NCBI RefSeq assembly: GCF_963678635.1
Contig: NC_087063.1
Span: 79,631,617-79,695,616, forward strand
DNA: 64,000 nt
Direction: 5' to 3'
From: Symsagittifera roscoffensis
Lineage: Eukaryota; Xenacoelomorpha; Acoela; Convolutidae
Shown here in pieces: positions 57,400-64,000 of the stretch; position 1 is the first letter of the stretch, and each line of letters starts with the position of its first letter. The position numbers and the translations under genes are program-made. Under the pieces are notes generated by a model. The model saw nothing but the letters and a program-made list of their open reading frames with translations, made no database searches and had not been told where the DNA came from.

Positions 57400-59132
57400 T
57401 CAATTTGTAACTTCTTATGTGTTTTATTGGTCGATTCCATTTGTATAGTCGTGCTGGTTTGTTTTTGTATGTGTTTTTTAATCTTCTTTTTCCTTGTATT
57501 GATGAGTGTGATGTGGTTTTTGACTCAGAAAATTATAATGTATCATTAACTGGGTAGTTCTTATTTATTGATTCTTTTAATCTACAAAGTTCTTGTAAAT
57601 GACTTGTTTCAGATTCGGAGAATGCGTTTCTTTGTTTTGAAAATCTTTTTTTTTGTATTTTGTCTTCGTTTGCTTAAAATTTTTTGTTTGATTGCTTGTC
57701 GTTTGGTTCTAATATATCCTGTCGATTGTCTGTGTGGTGTGATTACGAGATCGTATTTCTTGCTGTTTTTTTCACAGTTGTTTAATATGATGGTTTGTTT
57801 ATTTCCTAAATTTTCTAGTGACATAAGGTTTAGGATTGATGGATGCAATATTTGGATTAGTGTATTTTTAAAGCTTAAATTAATAGTTCCTACAATTTTT
57901 TTTGGGTTAGCCTAACTTGTGTTTTGGATTGGAGAGAAAAGTATATATCGATTCCGAAGAACGATTGTTACTTTCTCGTTGCTAGTCTAAGTTAAGGTTG
58001 TAACTTACTTAATCTTACTTAGGGGAAATGATTGTGTTCAAGGTTTGGAGAATAGTAAATCGATCCACAAGGTTCAGGTAAAATTAGAACGCAAGTAGTT
58101 CGTTAGATACTATTTTAAACTTACTAAGTTTAAGTTTTATCCTGGGTGAGGTAAAAGGGGGGATCAAGTGAAGGATGAACAACCGAAGTTCTTCACTGTT
58201 TATCCTAGTTAGAATGGTTAGTGTTATAGAAAAATTAGTCCTGGGTCTTAGAAAAGGTTAGATAGTGAATCGACGTTTCAGATCGTTAGACACTATGCTA
58301 ACTGTGTGGTGGGAGAGAACAAAATTGTTCTATTTGATCCAAGGATAAGCCTTGTTGATCAAGATATAAAGTAATGATATAAAATTTAGATGTAATGATA
58401 TGAAATTAATAAAAATGAAAACGAGATCCAAGGAAAGCATTGATGATCTGTCTTCTTCAAAAATTTTAATTTAGGTAAAAGTTAAATTTAGAATAGGCCT
58501 TTTTAAAGTAATTTAAAGTTTTAATTGGTTAGAAGGTTTAGTTTTTGATGATGTTAGTGGTTTATGATTTGCTTGTTATGTTTAGGTGATGAAGTTGGGA
58601 TGAAGAAATGATTTGTATATTACTATTAATTTGTGTATTTACTAACTAATTTTTGTTTTTTATTTTCAATAAACATTCTTTTTAGTTATTTTTTCAATTT
58701 AATGCAGTTTTAAAGGAACGATTAGAGATATTTTTATCAATCGTTATTGTACAATAATAGGTTTAGCGCCTGTAATTTTCGGTGAAGAATTCACTTCAAC
58801 TATACTATGTCTGCAAAAAAAATTTAACTTCATTGCTAAAAAAACACTAAATTTAAAATTTGTGTTGGCTTTTGCCGTACGACCATGAAACTTATGGGCA
58901 AGTTCCGTTGTAGTCGTATATCGTCTCTTGTCCGAGGTTTTTTTCCAATACCGGGGAGTTCTCGTATTATTCGGAATGATGGCTCTGATCTATTGAGTCG
59001 TAGAGACATTTCAATCGAATTATTGTCGTGTAACATTTTCGTGATTTTGTCTAAGTCTAATCTTTTTTTAGTTAGTTCTAAAGTTTTCTATTGCTTAAGG
59101 TCTTCTTCGAGACTTATGGTCGCACCAGATGA
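57400..59132. other. Retroelement leader and primer-binding site region
   Basis: About 1.7 kb between the 5' LTR and the Gag start with no supported frame. On the minus strand TGGTGCGACCATAAG starts about five bases inside the LTR and is the primer-binding-site candidate (it begins TGG, as required to pair with a tRNA CCA end). I could not match it to a specific tRNA. Confidence 0.5.
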
Positions 59133-59430
59133 GTTGGGACGGAAGGTCTAACTCATAGAGTAATTTCAGATAAGGTACACTGTCTGCTGGTCACGCTATC
59201 TTATTTTCGGCCGGATAGATTCGTGCAACTTCTTAGTCTAATAGCGATCTTAATCTTACTCTTATATCTCTTAGTCTCAATAAATCTAGAATAAACTGAT
59301 TTATTACAAGTTGGTCTATTTCAGCACTTACAAAAAAATGGGTTGTTAGTTAGATGGATCATGATTGGTCAGTATTAAATATTTTAGTGATAAAATATTC
59401 AATAATAAAATATAGTTTAGATCTGGTTCC
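59133..59430 (-). repeat. 5' LTR of the 19-kb retroelement
   Basis: 298 bases, matching 40,230-40,585 at roughly 88-90 percent outside one deletion of about 60 bases. The divergence fits an old insertion, in line with the broken genes. Confidence 0.93.
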
Positions 59431-60262
59431 CCTAATGATCCTTATGTCGAAATTTATAGTCTAAATTTTATGATCCCTATGTAATAATTTATACCTATAG
59501 ATCCCTATGTATAATAATTATACCGAAAGATCCGTATGTATAATTTTTATAGCTAATGATCCATATGTAAACATTTATACCTAATGATCCCTATGTAAAA
59601 TATTTATACCTAATGATCCTTATTTAAAATATGTATACCTAATGATCCCTATGTAAATATTTATACCTAATGATCCCTATGTAAAATATTTATACCTAAT
59701 GATCACTATGTAAAATATTTATACCTAATGATCCCTATGTATAATTTTTCATACCTAATGATCCCTTTGTATAATTTTACAGCGAATGATCCCTTTGTAA
59801 AAATGTACATCTAATGATCCCTATGTAAAATATTTATACCTGATGATCACTATGTAAAATATTTATACCTAATGATCCCTATGTAAAAAATTCATACCTA
59901 ATGATCCCTATGGATAATTTTTATAGCTAATGATCCCTATGTAAATATTTATACCTAATGATCCCTATGTAGTACATTTATACCTGATGATCCCTATGTA
60001 AAATTTTTATACGTAATGATCCATATGAAATAAATTTTTACCTAATAGTCACTATGTAAAAATTTTGTATCCAATTACTCTATGTTTAATTTTCATAGCT
60101 TAACCAAATATTTTCACATCACGTATAACCAATGATCTCTATAATTAAACAATGATCCCGATGTACATCTAAAGATCCCTAGTTGAAATTTATGACCATT
60201 TGGTGTATCTAATGGTCCCTATGCGTAACCAATCGCTCATTTATTTAACCACTAATCCCTAA
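59431..60262. repeat. 28-30-bp AT-rich minisatellite, right part
   Basis: This continues the array interrupted at 40,229. The best units read CCTAATGATCCCTATGTAAA with ATATTTATA. Units decay after about 60,050. Diverged units (TTTTATACCATTTGGTCCC, TTTTATACCAATTGATCCC) reappear at about 60,868 and 61,268 among GA tracts. Confidence 0.93.
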
Positions 60263-60294
60263 GTATAATTAAAAGGATTGAGAATTAGATAAGA

Positions 60295-60393
60295 GATAGA
60301 GACTGAGTAGATAGAGAGAGAGAGAGAGAGGAAGAGAAACGGAGAGAGAGAGAAAGAAAGAAGAGAGAAAGAGAAAAAGAGAGAGAAAGCAAA

Positions 60394-60433
<40 letters not shown>

Positions 60434-60534
60434 TGAAGAAAGAGAAAGAGAGATATAGCTAGATATATAGATAAGTAGGTAGATAGATAGATTGATAGAT
60501 AGAAAGATAGACAAGTGAGAGAAGAGGTAGAGAG

Positions 60535-60571
<37 letters not shown>

Positions 60572-60757
60572 CAGTGATTGATAGATAGATAGATAGAAAG
60601 ATAGAGAAAGAGACGGAGAGAGAAAGAGAGAGATAGACAGATAAAGGGATAGATAGACAGATGGAAAGAGAAGAAAGGAGAAGGAGGAAAGATATAAAGA
60701 GAGATAAAGGGAGAGAGACAGAGAGACGGAGAGGGAAAGAAGAAGAGAGAGAGAAAG

Positions 60758-60790
<33 letters not shown>
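60295..60790. repeat. GA-rich and GATA microsatellite
   Basis: Long GAGAGA runs with AAAG, GATAGATA and GACAGA interruptions. Long open frames here (Leu/Ser repeats on the minus strand, Arg/Glu on the plus) are artefacts of the dinucleotide repeat. Confidence 0.97.
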
Positions 60791-60791
<1 letters not shown>

Positions 60792-60797
<6 letters not shown>

Positions 60798-60965
60798 CTC
60801 AAAATCAAATTTTGTACGAAACAGTTTCTGTGTGATTTATTTCTTCCCCAAAAAGATCCTAATGATAAATTTTATACCATTTGGTCCCAAGCTGAACGTT
60901 CAATGGCAAAACCCTAATGGTTTTTTTGTGTAAGATGAAAAAAAATTCAGTCGTTACATAGAATG
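60792..60965 (+). repeat. Recurrent module after GA tract, copy 1
   Basis: It starts GATCTCAAAATCAAATTTTG and runs through TACGAAACAGTTTCT, TTATACCATTTGGTCCCAAG and TTCAATGGCAA. It matches 61,190-61,360 in order. A shorter inverted copy lies at 63,795-63,832. Confidence 0.8.
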
Positions 60966-61078
60966 ATTTTTTTACTGTTACCGAAGCTGGTAATGCATTG
61001 TATTTAAGTTTCAATGCTCCAGAGGTAGCTAGCTAGATAAATATATACCTAGATACATCAAAAGCCAGACCGAACGAG

Positions 61079-61109
61079 CGAGAGAGAGATAGAGAGAGAG
61101 GAGAGAGGA

Positions 61110-61178
<69 letters not shown>

Positions 61179-61186
61179 AAAGATAG
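61079..61186. repeat. GA microsatellite
   Basis: GAGAGA with few interruptions, directly before module copy 2. Confidence 0.95.
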
Positions 61187-61189
61187 AGA

Positions 61190-61360
61190 GAAAAATCTCA
61201 ATCAGCAATTTTGTACGAAACAGTTTCTAAGTGATTTAATTTTTTCCAGAGAGATCCCAGAGTGAAATTTTATACCAATTGATCCCAAGTTGAAATTTCA
61301 ATGGCAATAACCCCATGGGTATTTTTGTCAAGGATGAAAACCAATTCAGTTAATAGAATA
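61190..61360 (+). repeat. Recurrent module after GA tract, copy 2
   Basis: It carries ATCTCAATCAGCAATTTTG, TACGAAACAGTTTCTAAGTG, TTATACCAATTGATCCCAAG and TTCAATGGCAA, perhaps 75-80 percent alike to copy 1. Confidence 0.8.
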
Positions 61361-61383
61361 CGTAGACTGAACTTTGCGGAAAA

Positions 61384-61475
61384 AAAGAGAGAAAGACGCA
61401 GAGAGAAACAGAGATGTATAGATAGATATGTAGATAGATAGATAGATAGACAGATAGAGAGAGAAAAAAAGAGAT

Positions 61476-61534
<59 letters not shown>

Positions 61535-61672
61535 GAGGGAGAGAGAGAGCGAGACAAAAATTCAAGAACTAAAGGAAGATTGAAAAAAAAAGAAAAAGAG
61601 AGAGAAAGAGAGAGAAAAAAAAGAAAGAAAGATAGAGAGAGAGAGAGAGCGAGAGAGAGAGAAAGAACTTCA
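61384..61672. repeat. GA/GATA microsatellite
   Basis: GAGAGA runs with a GATAGATAGATA patch near 61,430 and a short non-repeat interval at about 61,557-61,585. Confidence 0.95.
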
Positions 61673-63770
61673 CATCTACGAAGACACCAAACTCGAGTAT
61701 TAAGAAATTTCTTGAAAAAGTTTTTTGTAACCTTTTTGGGCGACTGAAATGTATACACATGTTATTTTTAGGTATGTACTGATGTATGAATGTTTGCATA
61801 TGTGATTGTTTGATTATAAGTGTGAAAGATATACACGATTCTTGGTATACAATATACTCTCATTTTACCTAAGGCCTCTATGTTGGTGTTAACGATTTTT
61901 ATACTCATTTGTAAATTATATGCATGTATATGGATTGATGTATGTATGATATATATATTAGGTGTGTATACATTAAAAGCATGCATGTCGGTAGGTCCAA
62001 ATCTTATTTTATTATTTGCCTCTTGTGTATAAATTTTTTCTTTTATTTGTAACTATGTAAGTATGTATGGATGTAACTAATTATGTTTTTACGTAGGTAT
62101 CTTTAGTATTTATTGGGTACTCTTTTACATGGACTCTTTGGAAGCAATTCCGGAAACATGACTCTAACTGATTGAAACCTAAACTCAATTTCGATCAAAA
62201 TTCAGCGTATAATTGTTCCAGAACAATCTAAAATACTTCACCAGATACTCTAGACGAACTACTTTATAAGTTTGTTCTTTGTATCAGTACAAATTTTGTG
62301 TTCGTTTGTTCTTATGTTTATACGTGTTTGTGTTAGCAATTGTTAACTTGTATGTTTATACGTAATTAATGATGTAAGAATGTGGTCAAAGAAACACTTT
62401 CAGACGCAAAACCACAATCAGAATCCACATTGTATTTCAAACTCATTGTACTAGTTGTCTTCATTTTTCTGGGTTAATTTTTCATTCTTCAAAAGAACCA
62501 GTTTTTGTGAATCTTCCCATGTTTTAGTCCGTGTATCTAGAGATGTTTGCATTTGTGTATGTATGCATTGTCTGCGAATATGCATTGTCTCTGGGTCTTT
62601 CAAATGTTTTCTTGTACGTTTTTCAATGTGCCATTTATTTATATCGTGAATGAACTAATTGGAGACATGTATTTGTAATTGGTTATAACTAAACGAATTC
62701 AAAAAAATTATTGTCACTCTTTGTCTGGAAGACGCAGGGTTCCATCAAAAGTTATTTTAGCACTAATATTGTATCAGACACATTGTATAATTATTTGTTG
62801 GGTTAGCTTTGTGTGAATTATGTTTGTGTCTTTGTATGTGCTTGAATAGTTGTGAAAAGTACTTAAATAGGTTTTTAATTATGTTTGTATCAAAAAAAAA
62901 TCAAGGTTGTTTTTTGTTATCCGCTTAAACATCAAACATTGTTTAAGAAGTGTCTAGAAACTGTAAATGAACAACACAGTCCAGATAATTCATTTGTATG
63001 TAAGTACTTGTTCACGTATAGGTATATTGTCATGTGTTTGAAAGTATGTAATGTGCGTTTGCGTATATATGTATATATAAATACTGCGATTTCATTTAAA
63101 TAATTGATATTTTTGTATGAAGGCTTTTTTTTCTTCTGTATGAGTGTTCATTCATTTTTATGTTCAAACAAACCCTTTTAGGCGCTCAATTACCATACAC
63201 AGCTAAAATTCCAACAAAAAACCAAAATTTTTTCTTTCTTAAAGCATTTGGTTGAAACCATCAAGAGTAATTCACAAGACACTTTACATGAACAACACTT
63301 GTAGCAAGTTTTTTAAATGTAAATTTGTCTAGCGATGTAAAATTGTGTAGAGTTTATATATCTGTTCTTTTAAGTACTTTTCACAACCTATTTTTTTAAA
63401 TGTTATGTCTGTGTATTTGTTTGCTTTTAAGTAAATAGATTGTTGTCTGTTTGTTTTAAACGGTAATTTGTCTGTTGTGCTAAACAAAAAAACTTGAAAC
63501 GTATAGCTGCTTGTTGTGAAACTCTGAAATGTTTCTGTAAATGAGTTGTCCAGAAGGATGTAAAGTATAGCACTAAAAATTATGCATTTAAAAGCACATG
63601 TGTGTGTTTGAGCATGAGTTTTACTTGTATTTTTAGGTATATTTTCATGTACAGAAATTTGTATCAAGTATGTTTGTCTGTTGAGAAGTGTAACAAAAAT
63701 TAAGTTATAACGATAACTCGAATCATTCTAATTTTGATTCCGGACTTGTCAAGTATTTCTAGAAAAAAAC
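61673..63770. other. AT-rich sequence with TATGTATG-type simple patches, no gene recognised
   Basis: About 2.1 kb with many short ATGTATG/TGTTTATACGT phrases. Open frames of 60-110 aa occur on both strands but lack domains, signal peptides with sense, or splice context that I can support. Confidence 0.5.
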
Positions 63771-63794
63771 CAGTGAATCAATTTATATGCGACT

Positions 63795-63820
63795 GTTTCG
63801 TACAAGATTTTATTTTGAGA

Positions 63821-63851
<31 letters not shown>

Positions 63852-63923
63852 AACTTTGTCTCTCTTCTTCTTCTTTCTCTCTCCGTCTCTTTCATCATTC
63901 TCCTTTCTTCTCTCTCCATCTCT

Positions 63924-64000
<77 letters not shown>
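63795..64000. repeat. Inverted module copy with CT and CTAT microsatellites at window end
   Basis: ACTGTTTCGTACAAGATTTT and TTTTGAGATC are the reverse complement of the module at 60,792, followed by CT runs and a (CTAT)n tract that continues to the last base. The order module, CT, CTAT mirrors the GATA, GA, module order at 60,480-60,830. Confidence 0.9.

Larger units (their letters stand above)
40230..59430 (-). mobile_element. 19.2-kb Ty3/gypsy-like LTR retroelement with Env-like region and extra ORFs
   Basis: LTRs lie at both ends and flank Gag, protease, RT, RNase H, integrase, an Env-like region and further frames, all on the minus strand. CCTAATGA directly flanks both LTRs and removing the insert keeps the host minisatellite in phase, so an 8-base duplication is compatible, though the repeat itself makes this ambiguous. 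A primer-binding-site candidate, TGGTGCGACC on the minus strand, lies at about 59,118-59,127. A 1.8 kb internal tandem duplication contributes to the size; without it the element is still about 17.4 kb, well above the usual 5-12 kb. Numerous stops and frameshifts, RT YLDN and damaged protease and integrase residues show it is inactive. Confidence 0.92.

Noticed and set aside
60269-61758. Leu/Ser-rich open frames up to 179 aa
   Set aside because: They are translations of GA/CT dinucleotide repeats.
1-64000. tRNA or rRNA genes
   Set aside because: No cloverleaf with A and B boxes or rRNA core sequence was recognised by eye; a tRNA scan would be decisive.

Overview
This is eukaryotic, almost certainly invertebrate animal, DNA. 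The evidence is a six-exon gene with GT-AG introns, a secreted Kunitz-type protein gene present twice, an APE-type LINE, two Ty3/gypsy-like LTR elements (one very large and carrying an Env-like region), several MITE-like families, kilobases of minisatellite, and very AT-rich intergenic sequence. There is no operon structure. The DUF229 sulfatase-like family is common in nematodes and arthropods, but I cannot name the species or phylum from sequence alone.

Region by region. 1-4,480: intergenic, with a 0.8 kb MITE-like element (128-920), a 96-bp tandem duplication, a cluster of GGATTCCGC palindromes and a fold-back element (3,379-4,038). 4,485-17,914 (+): the one convincing single-copy host gene, a five-helix membrane protein with a DUF229 alkaline-phosphatase-superfamily domain, about 658 aa in my model. 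Its introns hold a LINE in antisense (6,938-10,730), a 17-bp minisatellite, other repeats and a decayed gypsy element (about 14,040-15,850). Intron 1 is bounded by terminal inverted repeats and a 7-bp direct repeat, exactly like a transposon that landed in the coding exon. 17,960-31,290: about 12 kb of a 30-bp minisatellite in two blocks, each preceded by the same 0.7 kb unique segment (a 4,453-bp tandem segmental duplication), with higher-order repeats inside. 31,290-34,020: a flank carrying Kunitz gene A and MITEs. 36,260-39,240: a paralogous copy of this whole block in which the minisatellite is only about 6 units long and Kunitz gene B is frameshifted.

39,260-61,300: a 28-30-bp AT-rich minisatellite split by a 19.2 kb LTR retroelement (40,230-59,430, coding on the minus strand). 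Reading along the minus strand, the element holds Gag with a CCHC knuckle, protease, reverse transcriptase, RNase H and integrase, a 1.8 kb internal tandem duplication, an Env-like region and two or more further ORFs of unknown role. It is decayed: the RT has YLDN with a nonsense codon, one integrase copy has lost its catalytic Glu, and there are many frameshifts. 60,300-64,000: GA/CT microsatellites joined to a recurrent short module in both orientations, then AT-rich sequence without recognisable genes.

Functionally, the only host genes I can support are the sulfatase-like membrane enzyme and the two small secreted Kunitz-type proteins. Everything else is mobile or satellite DNA. The points most worth following are the transposon-bounded intron, the minisatellite with two palindromes per unit and its array-length difference between paralogous blocks, and the oversized retroelement with extra ORFs.
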